Counted from the first letter of the stretch, positions 21,900-34,329 are shown. The stretch is 64,000 nt of DNA from Pyrrhosoma nymphula (GCA_963573305.1 OY754330.1:2294001-2358000); one strand, 5' to 3'. A program made the numbers and translations. The notes: generated by a model not told the origin, from the sequence alone.

Positions 21900-23473
21900 G
21901 TGTGGTTCAAGATCAGTCTTGGGTCGATGGGCGAGCAGAACTTCCCATGTTTCCTTTTGATGACTCGTAACTCTTAAACATATACCAGTAACCATTTGCA
22001 AAAATCAAAGGATGAATTAGTGGGATACATGATGCCCGGGAATATATTTTACCCTCAACTGAAGAATACTCAAAATAGTAAGAATTAAATCACTCCATCA
22101 GCTTTTGTATGTCTAATATTTATTTAAACCTTTATGCTGTAGAAAATAATTTTCTGCAATACATGTGAAAGCTACGTTTTCTGGGAATTCTTTTTTTTTT
22201 TATTAATTGTGCACATGATTCATGAGCTAAATTTTTCCTATTGCCCCCTCTGCCAGGGTTGGTTACTTCTTCTTATTCTCAATGAGGCTCAATGTTCCCA
22301 ATGATAGGTATGTACGTGGTCCTCCAAAAGACCCAAATGTTTCCCTTGATGAAATTGGGGTGCATTTTATTCACTTGATATTATGTTGCCTATTAATAAT
22401 GTTCCATTTTATCCTCGTGGAACAATTTAATGCAAACAGTTATTGTATTATTGGCCAATATTTCCAGTCATGTCCGCTAATCAGTGGACATATGGGTGTA
22501 TGCAATATTTAAAACAAGATAGGAAATCTTTTACTGCTTTTTGTGAGTAATATGGAGGAAATTTCACTTTATCTTTAAAATAACCTGAGAGACAGTGTGA
22601 TAAATGTATTTGGTTTTGAGATGGGGAAGTAGGTTATAATTGAAGGGGTCGGGGGTAAAAAGTGCCAACCATCAGAAAAAAATGTTTTAATAAAGATTAA
22701 AGTGTTTTTTGTAGTGTATTACAACACATATACATCTAACCTTGAACTTCGTGAATTTTACTTGGTTGTTTTTGCTATAAACCTATGATTTGTGGATTAA
22801 GTCTGCAAACAAAAATGGTTGATTCATGACAATTTTAGTAAAATCTCAATGAATGGTAATGTTAGAAACCAGGTACTTTCTTGTGTCAAGTTCATTGCAT
22901 TCATGTTGATTTTTGCTTTTTTATCAGCTGTCTGTTCATTTTTACTATTGAAAACAGTTGCATTTTTATATCGTCTGATCTTTTTTTAATGGTTTTCTCT
23001 CTAAGTAAAGTTTCTTTATAGTGAAATTGATGGGAGCCAAAAGTTTTCCATTTTACTATATCCCATGTTACTCTATCCAATTTTACTCTAAAGAATACTA
23101 TGCACTGATATACTTTTTCATACCATTTGTAACGTGACCCGTTAATGACTTGGGCACTAACATTGATGGCACAACACACTTCTGGAAGAGTGTTTAGGAT
23201 AGTTTGTGTGGTGCGCGCGCGTTTAGGATGTAGTGCCGCCAGGGTCCACGAGGGGGAGTAGTAGGAGAGGGGTTTCACTCCATGCCATTCTGGCAGAAAC
23301 AAGAGAAATACTCGGAAACGTGTCTGGGCAATTACTCAGACTTGTTTTCTTGGTTTTATCACTTTGGGTGATTTCAAAATGATTTCCAATCTCATTTCCA
23401 GGTCGGTGAGAGACCTATTAATTGAGAGTCGGCATAATGTAAAATGTTAACTTTTCAATCTGCTTGATTATTA
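21900..23473. other. No gene recognised
   Basis: The only longer open frame is 133 codons on the minus strand (23302-22901). It reads LPEVCCAINVSAQVINGSRY and later KKRSDDIKMQLFSIVK. I do not recognise a family and its codon pattern gives no strong support, so it is left unannotated as a gene. Confidence 0.5.
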
Positions 23474-25436
23474 CAGTAAAACCTCTACTCAACGAAATTC
23501 AAGGGACCGATAATTTTCCAGTTCGTTAATCGGGAGTTCGTTTGTCAGAGGTGCTTTTCACGTTGCATCACTCCAGGGGCAACGTAAATAATCCACTTCT
23601 TGTACCTTGAATTTCAGGGAATGTGGTATGAAGAACTCAAATAAAGGTAAAATTTCCACAGAGGATAACATACTTTTATCCTTACTGCTCCCTTGCCTCA
23701 TAAAAAACCGTGGAATAACAACGAGCAGGTATTTCAGCAAGTGAAGCTAATTATACCATTTACTGCGATTTCTAAAGGCCAATTTATAGTTAGCATGAAC
23801 GTCAAACTTTAACCATGAATTGTTTTCGCGTTGTCGCCATCCTGTTACGATCGCCGTCAACTGGAATGTGCGTCGGTAACCATTGGTCGCCTTCATTCAT
23901 CTTTGCTTGGATGCAGATGTTTACATGCAGCAGATCGCCAACATGTGGTGATTTGTTTACTATCTACAAAAGAGCGAGAACATGGACGAGTACGAGTATT
24001 ATCAACTCGTAATTGCTGTGATAATTGTAGTAGTGGGTTGGAACTCGTGTATTCAGCTCGAGGGTGAAGTACGCGTTCACGCCAATCGTAAACTGGCCTT
24101 ATCTTCCCGACCAATGCATCACAAACACGCTAGAATTAATGATAGTAGTTTCTTATGCCGCCACTTTCAAGAACTCTAACTTAACACTGTCACATCCGCG
24201 GTGCATTCAAGATTTTTGAGAACTGCTCCGTAAATACAGCACGATATATTTTGGTTTTCGTTCCGCCAGCTACTTTTTTTCGAGAATTATTTTCAAGATG
24301 GCGGCGAGCGAAAAAAACAATTATCACATTTGAAACGTTCGAATTCAAAAAAATAATGTTATTACAGCAATAAAAATATTTAGGAATGCGCACAACGTAA
24401 ATGATCACTGAACGGGATTTCATTGCATTAGATGTGTTTCAAGTATGCTAAAGAAATTTTCGAGCCCGCGATATGAAAGTCAACATTTGACATTTTATAA
24501 ATCAAGCATGGATAACAATTTTTGCAAAAGCGCGGAGAATAAATTACGAACTTACCTTGCAAATAAGTAGATAAATTACCAGACGTAATAATTGCCACTT
24601 AAGGCAAAACCAGGCTTCACTCGCAAAGATTGTAATTATTCATTTAAGTATTCTACCAGCTGATTGGCATGTTCTTGGTGTTGAGGTCCGTAGTTTTAGC
24701 GAAAGAAAAGGAACGTCCGGTTAACTTTAACGAGGTTTTATTCACGTGACCAGGTCATTTTGGTACAACACTTCTGTCACAAATTCAAATTATAGTATCC
24801 GTGCAAATTACAATCCAGTTCACAAAAAAAGTCAAATGAAAATCACTTCACGTGACTTGGGCTGCCAACCTATAAATTCCATTCTTTTCATTACCAACCA
24901 AAAATATTTTTAGCACTTGGACAGTCCCAATTCTGCATCCCAATCTCACGAAATTGAACTGCAGTAACACTCGAGAGCAACCAGTTTTTACTCGAAAAGA
25001 TTGAAATTATAAACTCACGATGTTGAACTGCAGTAAAACTCAAGAACACCGACCAAATCACTAACCACGCCGCTAACACTGACGCAAAATACCGGAAATG
25101 CAATTAACTGGATAAACAACAAGGACCTTTCTGATTGGCTTGTTTGTATGGAGTCTCTGATTGGTCCTAGTCACTTTCAAATCAGCAAAAACGGCAAAAA
25201 CCTCGCAAAATATTCAAAATTAGCCTTTTTTTTTTTAAATACGTTAAGAAGAGGTAAATATTATAATACAGGGCTAATCTTTCATTTCATTTATCGGGAG
25301 TTTTCGTAGAGCAGGAGTTCGTTCATTAGAGGTATTTACCAATGCATTTAAATAGGAATTTGGCGGGACCAATAGCATTTGTTCATTCATCGGAGTTCTT
25401 CGTTTATCGGGAGTTCGTTAGGTAGAGGTTTCACTG
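23474..25436. mobile_element. pogo/Tigger-like element, 1963 bp, non-autonomous
   Basis: The left end CAGTAAAACCTCTACTCAAC and the inverted right end CAGTGAAACCTCTACCTAAC are flanked by TA at 23472-23473 and 25437-25438. Subterminal ATCGGGAGTTCGTT motifs recur at both ends. The interior holds a 69-bp-period tandem duplication (24945-25050, GAACTGCAGTAA in each copy) and a YY1-like AAGATGGCGGCGAGC at about 24295. No transposase was recognised. Confidence 0.85.
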
Positions 25437-25763
25437 TACATATTTTCTATGTATCATAAGTTACTGTTGTAACTGTTGATCAATCTTTTCTAAAAAAATA
25501 TGCACAGACACATCATAATTATTAGAAAACCATCTTAAAGCTGTACTTTTCATCCATCCTGGAATGCAAGCCTCTACTAAATTTAACTCTTCCCTGCATT
25601 CTACTAAGCTTAACTTGCATGCTGAAGATTGCCTCCCTAGTTCCCCGACACCTAGCCAAATTGGTTGTTTCCATCACATCCCTTGGCTTTTGGTTAAATT
25701 TGTTGATGTATTGTTATTTGTTAGTAGTGGCTTGAGTGTGTGATTCATCCAAGTTACTTAATA

Positions 25764-25910
25764 TGGGATGTACATAAATGATGTCACACAATTTTGGACC
25801 CCCCATAGACAATAGCTCCCCCCCCGATTCCACCCTGTCACACATTGTCACAAGGTGGTGACCCCCCACCCCACCCCCAATCGTGTGGACGTCATTTATG
25901 GACAGCCCCA
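25764..25910. mobile_element. 147-bp C-run MITE with TA flanks
   Basis: The left part TGGGATGTACATAAATGATG and inverted right TGGGGCTGTCCATAAATGAC are flanked by TA (25762-25763, 25911-25912). Inside are C-rich runs and TGTCACAC/TGTCACAAG motifs. It is of the same family as 33996-34329. It looks mariner-like and non-coding. Confidence 0.7.
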
Positions 25911-25912
25911 TA

Positions 25913-26892
25913 GCTGCATTCTCAAGATGTTGGCTTTTTAGGTATTGGGATGGATTGACATTGCCTTGAGCCAGTTGGATGGAATAGCTTATTCATCTTG
26001 AATACCATTAAACATTAAAGCTTCAGTCAATTACAGAAAGTCAATTAATTCAGCCAATTAATTAAAAAATTATAGATTCAGTCAAAATTTCTCCCATGAT
26101 TTTCAAAATTTCAGATGGGAATCCCTCTAGAGCGCCTCTTCCTTTTTTTGCCTCTTCCTTCAACGGTTACCTTCTACTGTCTTTGGTCGTTGGAGTTCCA
26201 CATGTTTTTCCCTATGCTGTGTGGTCTTCGCTCAAGAGCTAATAATTCCTCATTTTTTCTGTCCACCTGTACAGTTTGTGTCTCAAAAATTGTTTCCATT
26301 TCCATCTGTTGCATTGGTAGTGTGGTTAAAATGTTTTAGAGAAGCAAATTCAACTTTATTTTCTTATGCAGATGAATATTGTCATGTCTCTCCACTTCAG
26401 TACACTCCCGTGAGAAATAATATTAGGCTTTTGCATTTCTCACGCTTCTTACGAGTTGCTTGAATCTGTTTCTTTTTTACTTTCTATTTTTTACTGTCTT
26501 CTCTCCTCCTCCGAAGACACAATATATCTTCTGTCATCGATTTCTTTTTATTTTGTCTAGTTGGTTTTAGGTATTTCATCACTGCGCTTTTGTTGTGGTG
26601 CAGCTTATTTTTTTCCTTTGCCCTTCTGTCAGCTTCTCCTTCCCCGTGTCCGTGGCTCTCTGCCATATCTGTCACCTTATTCTTACTTTCTATTTAATTT
26701 ATTCAAGTCCGCATTTGATAATATTTTGGCATTGTTCAAAATAGTCAACTCGAAAATGGTTGATTTCCAGCATGCTCATCATCTTGTGCTATTATTTCCT
26801 TCATTTATAGAATACCGTGTGTGTAGTAAGTGTTTAACTATCCAGCTAGTTGAAAAACATTAAGTTCACACAATTTTACATTAGACCAACTC
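25913..26892. other. No recognisable gene or element
   Basis: The sequence is T-rich intronic DNA with no motif-bearing frames or terminal repeats. Confidence 0.5.
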
Positions 26893-26895
26893 TTA

Positions 26896-27345
26896 GGTTC
26901 ACACGGAGCCACTCAGCAGCACTGCCGTTGGCTAATAATGGGGTAGAATGGAAGTGTACACACACAGGGCCACAACCACCAGCTGGAAGCGCCACAGACT
27001 GTTTCAGTGGTTCCCTCCGCCGCAGACGCCGGCGTAGAAAAGTGGCGTCTAGTGAGCTTAGCCATAGCTAAATGATGGTGTTCTCACGGAGCGGCTGCCA
27101 TACCACTGTTCAAGCAGCGCGTTCGTGGCCCTGCAGAAGCGCTGCTAACGAGCGTTTGAATTTCAAGAAAAGCAGAGGTTTCAGGTTCACGCTAGTTAGA
27201 AGCCCTTCTCACGCCCGTTAGCAGAACCACGCACGCTTGTGTGCATTTCTGAAAACGCCGGTTTGATCCTCGGTAGTAGCTCTGTGGATGCGCTGCCAAC
27301 CAACCACTTAGAAGCACCGCTGAGTGGCCCCGTGTGAACCCAGCC
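26896..27345. mobile_element. 450-bp MITE with TTA flanks (PIF/Harbinger-like)
   Basis: The left end GGTTCACACGGAGCCACTCA and inverted right end GGCTGGGTTCACACGGGGCC share TTCACACGGRGCCACTCAGC. TTA lies at 26893-26895 and 27346-27348. The GGCTGGG part is shortened on the left. The element is GC-richer than its surroundings and has no transposase. A 3-bp TTA duplication and GG start suggest PIF/Harbinger, by inference. Confidence 0.65.
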
Positions 27346-27348
27346 TTA

Positions 27349-28683
27349 AATGTATAGTTCTTTCCCATTACCTGGAAAAAATTACAGAGACATTTTTTGT
27401 CACTCATAATAATAAATACAATGAAACTGGAGTCCTAAAATACTTATATCATCTTCATAGTAAAAAAAAACTATTTAAGTCTTAGGGAAATTGTTAATTT
27501 CCATTGGTACGGAATCGAATGACACTAGGATGAGTTTTTTCCTCCTCCTCCTTTATGGTTTACATTGTTGATTCATTAACCATGCATTGCCATGCAAATG
27601 AGGTGATGCTGGACGTCTGTCTCTATGAGTTCATTTAAGATTAGCAGCTTATCTCATGACAGAGACACGTTCATTCATTCTTTCTAGGGTCTTCAGTTGC
27701 ATTTTCAACTCATCTTTTGGGACTCGCTTTTAGAAATGAAAAAGAAGTACTTCACAACTCATGAGAGAAAATGGGCTGGCTTAAATCATGCTACGATCGT
27801 CACATCCGAGGCATTCCAAGTCATTGTCCATCCAGTCTTTGGATAGGAATTGGGGGAAAAAGAATGGGGATTTCCTGGAGGAAGATTTTGCTGGCTTTGT
27901 ATGCTCAAATGGAAAGTATCACTTACATGTGATGATCATCCTGGATTTTTCTCATCGATAACTAATTCAATTTGTGAAAGGTGGCCAAGATCCTTTGTAC
28001 ATTGTATCACATAACACGCTGCACAGCACAAACAGGTGCCCCATTGGTGGTAGACTCGGGGAGTGACTGGCGTTATAACTTAAAGACCTTTCTAGTTAAA
28101 ATCTACAATTAATATAATTCCAATGAATGCTGCTTCATCATGGATAAACTATGGAGCCAATGGTCATGAAATTGAAATATGAAAAAATATCGTCCTTGCA
28201 TGTATGTTAGTGGGCCCCAGTGTTGGGCTAAAAGAGCCCAAAAGTGGAGGCCATTCATGGGCATTTCATGCACTGTTGGAGAATATGTTTTGTCTTGGAG
28301 CGAACATATGATATTTGAAGTTTTGATCATATATTTGAAAAATATGATTCAGCTAAAGGTCATGTAATATTTAAACTGAAATGTTTTGACACTTGGCCGA
28401 GAAGAGAGTACTCAAAAGAGTCCTAACGTCACCCTATTAAAATAAGGACCCCTTTCGTTGATTTTTTCCCCTACTTTTTATGCTGTTGACTAATGTTGCT
28501 TCTAAATTTTGACATAATTTTATATCTATGACGGGTGACCATCCTATTGACCTTTAGTTATAGTTCCTTAGTCATTTTCACTCTTGAGTTCCAATTCTTA
28601 TCACAGATGTGCAATCATCCATTCTTACATGTTATCCCAAGGAAATGCTTTATCTTAATTGGTGTCTGTAAATTTTGCAGTTG
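27349..28683. other. No recognisable gene or element
   Basis: I see only unstructured AT-rich intronic sequence here. Confidence 0.5.
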
Positions 28684-28960
28684 CATAATAATAATGACCT
28701 CTATTTGTTCTGTGGGGTTTTCACTAAGTATAGAGTACGTCATACAATAGTTTACTGATGGTTTACTGGCATCTCAAAATCTGATGAAGAATAATAGTTT
28801 TTCTAAATAAGATTTTTACACAATTCCTTCTTGAACTTTTCTGTATTTTCAGTTTCCTTTTGATTGCAGGGAAGTTAATTATAAATCCTTGAAAGCCTAG
28901 GCATTGGGCTATTTTTTTGGGCGGCACTGTTATTAGGAAATTTATGTACATTACTCTTTC
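28684..28960 (-). pseudogene. LINE C-terminus and 3' tail fragment
   Basis: On the minus strand LPCNQKETENTEKFKKELCK followed by NLI, a stop and KNYYSSSDF matches the C-terminal L-P-x-x-I-K ... F-K-K-x-L-x-x-x-L-I ... YYS-x-x-(D/E)F of CR1/L2/Jockey-like proteins. Then comes a 3' end with GAACAAATAGAGGTCATTA and an ATT repeat. It is homologous to the fragment at 48826. It is a dead copy. Confidence 0.6.
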
Positions 28961-29108
28961 TTCTTGTACTGTGGGAGTGCATGTTCACATTCTTTACAAA
29001 TAAATCAGGGGCATGTCTTCACAAATAAGGCACACAATGTAACACACGAATACTTGGGAGAGTTATTTATTTATTTTATTTTTAATTTTATGGCCTTCAT
29101 TGGACCAC

Positions 29109-29865
29109 TTAAGTCATCTTGTCTGGATTTCTTCTGTTTTCTGTCTCAGCCCAGTATTTCTTCATCCGCTCGGATCGTAGCTTTCTTTCTTCATCTGAGA
29201 TCACCCGGTTCCTATTCTCTGTTTGTTGATCTTGGTTTGTTATAGTCTGATCTGTTTGTCCTTGAGTTTCACGATAGCATCTCTCTTTCAAATCTTCTAT
29301 TGCAACGTGTAATCCACTCATATCTTCCTTAATTTCTGCCATCCATCTTGCACTGGTCTTCTTACTGTTCCATCACTTCTCTATAATCTTTTTGCTTATT
29401 CTGTTTTCCGTGGTTCTGATTAGGTTTCCAAAGAATGAGATTCGTTTCTTTCTCACCGTGTGCTCATTACAGGTTCTATTTCTCTGCATAGACTGTTTCA
29501 TTGGCAGCTAATCTCCAGTGCCCGTTTTCTTGGTATTTTTTATTGATGCAAGTTCTGACTATTCTCCTCTCTATCTTGCGTAATTTATCCATTGCGATTG
29601 TGTTAGTTGTTTTGAAGATGGTTTCACTTGCATATGCTATTTCTGGTTTTATAACTGTTTCATAGTGTCTTAATTTTGTGGCTATTGAGAGGCATTTTTT
29701 GTCGTATGTGTTGTTGGTGATATGTTGTGCTCTAGTCAATTTATGTATTCTATTGTTTCATGTTGGTTTCGTATGTTATGATTTCCCCTAGGTATTTAAA
29801 TCCGTCCACAATTTTTATCTCTTGATCTTGATAACCTGGGAGTGTTATTACACCATTTTTAACAA
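29109..29865 (-). pseudogene. RTE-like LINE fragment: RT thumb to C-terminus
   Basis: Minus-strand reading starts with IKIVDGFKYLGEIITYE (about 29820), the F-K-Y-L-G motif after the RT palm. After a stop it continues with LRHYETVIKPEIAYASETIF, LRKIERRIVRTCINK and WRLAANETVYAEK. Next come VRKKRISFFGNLIRTTENRI and MAEIKEDM. This order (V-I-K-P-x-x-x-Y-A-S-E, K-I-E-R-x-I-x-R, R-K-R-x-x-F-x-G-H) is the C-terminal region of a common arthropod RTE-type or related LINE. Stops and frame changes show it is inactive, and the catalytic RT core is absent. Confidence 0.7.
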
Positions 29866-30084
29866 AAAAATAGACTTACAAATGCTCACTCTGGGTTTAA
29901 AGTTAAATGGCTCATGGGACACTCTTTTGTAAAAATAAATGCCCATTTAGCAAAACTGGAGTGACCCCAAAATATAATATTATTACATAAATGTGCAAGT
30001 ATGCATGACTGTATTATACCATTTTTAATATAATGCTGGACGCAGTATGTTTCATTCGGACAAAATTAACATAATCACTCCATT

Positions 30085-30430
30085 ATAATGATGCATTCAA
30101 TTTTATGTCCAGGAAAGATGCATAGTCAGGTTGCTTGGTAACAGAGTTGTTGATTTGGAGGAAAGTTGACTGATCTGGTGGTTTAACATGGGTTGAATGG
30201 AACTGTGAGAAATAAGATTTGGTGGCATTAGGTTGAAATCCATTTTACTGGAGGTCCATTCAACCTTAGATTTGACCTCTCCTCAACTGAGGTTAGCAAG
30301 TCCTTGAAAGCTTTTATGAGAATGTGCATGGCTTGTGTCATCAGCGTACAAAGTAACTAAACCTTCTTCCAAGTGATGAAGAAGATCATTAATTGCAACA
30401 AGAAATGGAATCGGTACCGGTTAGTCAAAT
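30085..30430 (-). pseudogene. Decayed LINE reverse-transcriptase fragment with YADD box
   Basis: On the minus strand PIPFLVAINDLLHHLEEGLV then TLYADDTSHAHS carries the P-x-L-F-x-x-x-I-N-D-L and YADD catalytic box of a reverse transcriptase. After a frameshift QPNATKSYFSQFHSTHVKPP, FLQINNSVTKQ and YASFLDIKLNASL fit the following L-N-x-x-K-T-x-F and F-L-G-I-x-L-D segments. It is an old fragment from a CR1/Jockey-like LINE, different from the adjacent RTE-like piece. Confidence 0.65.
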
Positions 30431-32590
30431 ATCCAAAAATTTATCAAATCTCGCATCTCTCTTTTTCTTATTAAATCTCAAGTACAGAAATCTCGAATCC
30501 AAATCCTACTTTCACCAAATCATGTAAATCATGGTATCATTCCATTATGGTATAGGTAATTTGCATGTAATATGGTGTCCATGTGTAATATAGGGGCCCG
30601 TTTTGAATTTAATCTGGTGTCCTATCCCCCAATGGAATTTTGCCAAAATGATACTGGGATTTGTGTATATGTATATGTAAATTTAAAACAAACCCTATCC
30701 ATATTTAATTTGTCCTTTAAATTTATGATCCCATGAGTAGTTCTAGCTGTTCCCTCAAACACAAATCTAATATTCAGCCTTAGAGGAGAAATTAAATGAA
30801 GCCGCAATTCAATTGAGAATGACATTTATTAATTCTTAAATTGAGAAAAGGCTTAAGAAAACAAAGTGAACCCGAGCTACTTGCTAATTTTTGCTAATAA
30901 TGAAATGGAGCATTTTTAGTCTCAGGATCTAATGTTTCTTTCATAATTAACCAAACTGCCGGGAGTACTGAAGACTCCCTTTTACAAACTGACGCTAAAG
31001 CAGTCCAAAAATGTTTTCGTAGAGGTCTTTCAAAACCTTTCAGTTATTACTTTTGATTCAAATTTTAGGCTTTTGCTACTTCACTGGCTATAAATGATTT
31101 TATGTTTATGTTTTTTATGTGCTTTCATAGTCCATTAGTGGCTTTAGAGACTTCACTGTGGGAAGTACAATATTGCCACAAAAGACTAAAATGGCGTCTT
31201 GATCAATGGTATTTTTCTGCGAAAAGTAAAGCGTTATTTTACTATGAGGTGATTCCACCCGAATTGCCTTACACAAATACTCGTGGCCCAACTGGGTATG
31301 ATTCTCGTGATTTTTGGCACAAAAATTAAAATGTTAGCTCTTATATTCATTCATGTAAATGATAGGGCTAATGGACGAGTCGAGAATAGGCGGAGCTTCG
31401 GTAGTTGCAATTTTTACCACTAGGGTACTTCCTCCGGTTGTGGGATAAACCCGGTTGCTGTCCCATGTTAATGTGTGGGGAAAATCCGTGTGATATTTGA
31501 TTATTACTTGATGATACAAGTTCCTTGTTGCATGAAAATTATTTTATATTCATTGGATTGGAGGAAGAAAAAATTATTGTCTCTTGGACGAAGTCACTGC
31601 AAAGCTTGAAGCATTTTAACGTAAGTTGCGGCTTCAAGTTTTTGGGAAGTTGCGGTAGCGAAAGACTTTCTTAGGAAGGAAATCCATCTGTTTATTTCGT
31701 CCTACTACAAGGAGGTATGGACAGGAATAACTGAGGATGATGCGGTTTTTGTGGAGGCAACGTATTGCTTTACCAGGCAAAGAAAGAATGAACCCGCTCG
31801 ATTACTCTAATGTGAAGGACGCAATAAAGATGAGAGCTTTGAGATTAGATCCTCGAAATGTGCGTGCAAAGCATGGTGGGTAATAATACAAGTAATACAA
31901 ATACAGGAATTAGTCATGCAATATTTTAAATGACAATGTATATATATGATGACATCATTTTCTGGTACATCGTGTTCTAATGATGTATGTACATCGTTGC
32001 AGCAAAATAATAGTTTCACCTACGAACTGAGTACCTATGCATGATGTAATAATTAGTTGATTTGTTTCCGCTGCGACGATGTATTTACTCACATTTATTT
32101 TGATATGAACTTGATGCAATCACCACGTACCACTGAATTATATACACCTCTATTTTAATTGATTACCTACCCTAAAATATAAACGTCTATAAATTACATG
32201 ATAACAGTTTTTCTCGCTGACAAGTGGCACCGGCCGAGAACACGGTCGCAAAGTTCGTGGAAGATATAGGTAATCGAGACGAGTCGAAACTTGAACCGAA
32301 ACTGACGAATATAGAAAATGAAATACCCTTGACTGGATGAAAACATTTACCTATTGCCGTACTTGCATCTTGTTCCACAATGTCCGTATTTATATCTTAT
32401 ACGCTGTTGTGGCTGTGAACCTTACAGCTCACAGAACACAATGTTTTGCTTGATATAGTTATATTGAGAAGTACAAGCTCTGCAAATTTGTTCTTTCCCA
32501 TTTTAGACTCGGAAAATGCGTGCACGCTTTTGGGCATTAATACCTCCACCATTTAATTTCGACGCAGCTGAAGGATATACCAGTAGACGT
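30431..32590. other. No recognised gene; scattered coding-like scraps
   Basis: Two plus-strand stretches look coding-like but unidentified: 31727-31890 (ALPGKERMNPLDYSNVKDAI, stop after 31875) and 31102-31329 (PPELPYTNTRGPTGYDSRDF). A GTAAGT donor-like site follows AAC at about 31619. I cannot assign a family or join them. Confidence 0.35.
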
Positions 32591-32599
32591 GTCTTGTAC

Positions 32600-32856
32600 A
32601 TACATCCATGGAAAAGAAATGGCATAAGCCCAGGGGAAAGAAAATTGAACCTGATGCAGTAAGGAATGTTATTTTTACCATGCAAAGCCTGAAAAGAAAA
32701 AGGGAGCTTCCAACATTCTAGTATTGCACTGATCCCAATGCGATTCCTTCACCAGTACAGGTGCAAACATTGCAAATTGAACTTAAAAGTCTAAAAACAT
32801 CTCTTAAAAATCAAAAACTTTCTTCCACACAAGACTTCTTTGTAATCCCTGGGTAA
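32600..32856 (+). pseudogene. Unidentified coding-like remnant
   Basis: A plus-strand frame gives MEKKWHKPRGKKIEPDAVRN, then FTMQSLKRKRELPTF, a TAG, and DPNAIPSPVQVQTLQIELKS ending VIPG with a TAA. A Lys-rich segment followed by a Leu-repeat suggests a former protein with a coiled coil. The 3' end overlaps the THAP-like frame on the other strand, so at most one of the two overlapping readings is real there. Confidence 0.25.
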
Positions 32857-33213
32857 AAAATGTCGGGAGCACACATGCATAGAAGACAAATTTTTTTTAT
32901 TTTCTTTCATCCTGTTGTATTTTACTGCCCACAGTTTAAACATACTTCCTTCCGCTGGAAATTTGTGATTTATACAAACTTTTGCAATAAGGAACATCAA
33001 AGTATTGCACCATTTCTTGAAATAAATGTAATATTGCTGTGGATCACAATGCGCGGCAACGAGGAACTCGACCAATGTATCCCACAACACGGCTAGCTTG
33101 TTGTTGAACATGACCGTGTGATGTATTCGCTCGACTCGTCCATTGAATACAGATCTGAATTTAGCACAAAATGGCACAATGCAGTATAAAACTGTGACTC
33201 CAATAAATGTCAA
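32791..33213 (-). pseudogene. THAP-type zinc-finger remnant
   Basis: The 140-codon minus-strand frame contains CINHKFPAEGSMFKLWAV, then KYNRMKENKKNLSSMHVCSR and HFLPRDY. This has the order of a THAP C2CH finger: C-x-x-(H/R)-(K/R)-F-P, a Trp about eight residues on, then V-C-S-x-H-F-x-x-x-D-(Y/F). THAP fingers bind DNA in P-element-like transposases and in host regulators. The first Cys pair is not well formed and the frame ends soon after D-Y, without the A-V-P-x-(I/L)-F motif. A transposon relic is more likely than a host exon. Confidence 0.45.
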
Positions 33214-33219
33214 AGGCCA

Positions 33220-33993
33220 AATTTAGAATGTAATGACGTGATTAGGAGACTACCTCCTCACTTTTCTTTTTACATTTGGTCAAATAATCATCTATTCCGA
33301 TCACTTAGCGCAGTTCAATTTTGCCCATTTTTTTCAAATTTATTCCATGTTTAGAACCAAATAACTCCTCAAGTAAAGCTTAGTAAGGACCAGGCTTAAT
33401 TTTACTTCAGTGATGATGCAGGACCCTGCTTAAAATGCATGGCCTTAAACTTCTGGCGCTAAACCAAGGCAGGATGGAGAAACAAAAACGATTTGGTGGA
33501 AATTTTTGCAACTTCTGGAGTGTGAAAAACACTATGTTTGACGAGGCATTCTAGAGTAGATGTACATTATTTTGCCACTCAAAACTTTGTTTTCCAAAGT
33601 CAGAGAAAAAAATTTTCTGCCTTTCAGTCGAACACACAATAAAAATGGCAGGCATAATGGACTGCAGAACGTGCATTGGCTTTGAAAATTATGCGTTGGG
33701 AGGTTATGAGGGTCGTGTGCCCTGTGCCAAATTTGACGTTAAAATTTCCGTGATTAATATTCATAAAATCTCCACTTATGTTCATATTTATGATGTGATG
33801 AATTGCCATCCAAATTATCAACACTTGTTGTAAATGAAGTGGAGATGCTTAAATTCTGAGGCGAGATTTTACTTAGATTTACCATTTACCGTGGCGTAGC
33901 ACATATGCCACAACCAGGGTTTGAATCTTATTTGGAAGGGCTCAATCGAATCCCTGGATTCAATAGGATTCGATTGAATCCTGACCACATCAC
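33220..33993. other. No recognisable gene or element
   Basis: The sequence is AT-rich. An interrupted repeat of GGATTCAATAGGATTCGATT near 33950-33980 precedes the MITE. Confidence 0.45.
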
Positions 33994-33995
33994 TA

Positions 33996-34329
33996 GGGGC
34001 TGTCCATCAATGACGTCCACATGACTTTTGGGGGGGGCATCACCACCTTGTGACAATGTGTGACAGGGGGGAGGGGGGGCTTAGGTTTCATGTGATATCC
34101 ACACTTCCACTGTATTTTATGTTATTTTTATGCAGTCAGTTTCAGAAAAATATCGAGTTTTTTTTTTAATATTTGGGGGAGGTTGGTTGGTTTTTTTTGT
34201 TTTTTTTTTGGTGACTACATTAATGGGGGGAGGGTGACACTATTTGTGACTAACTGTGACAGGAGGGGGGGGGGGGGAGGGGGTCTAGTTTGGTCCAAAA
34301 TTGTGTGACATCATTTATGGACAGCCCCC
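33996..34329. mobile_element. 334-bp G-run MITE with TA flanks
   Basis: The left end GGGGCTGTCCATCAATGACG and inverted right end GGGGGCTGTCCATAAATGAT are flanked by TA (33994-33995, 34330-34331). The interior contains several G runs and GTGACAATGTGTGACAGG. It is a second, longer copy of the 25764-25910 family. Its right edge abuts a LINE RT fragment. Homopolymer runs make the exact base count unreliable. Confidence 0.75.

Noticed and set aside
22901..23302. 133-codon minus-strand frame as a gene
   Set aside because: No recognisable domain, no start context and no neighbouring exon signal; it is kept only as a note.
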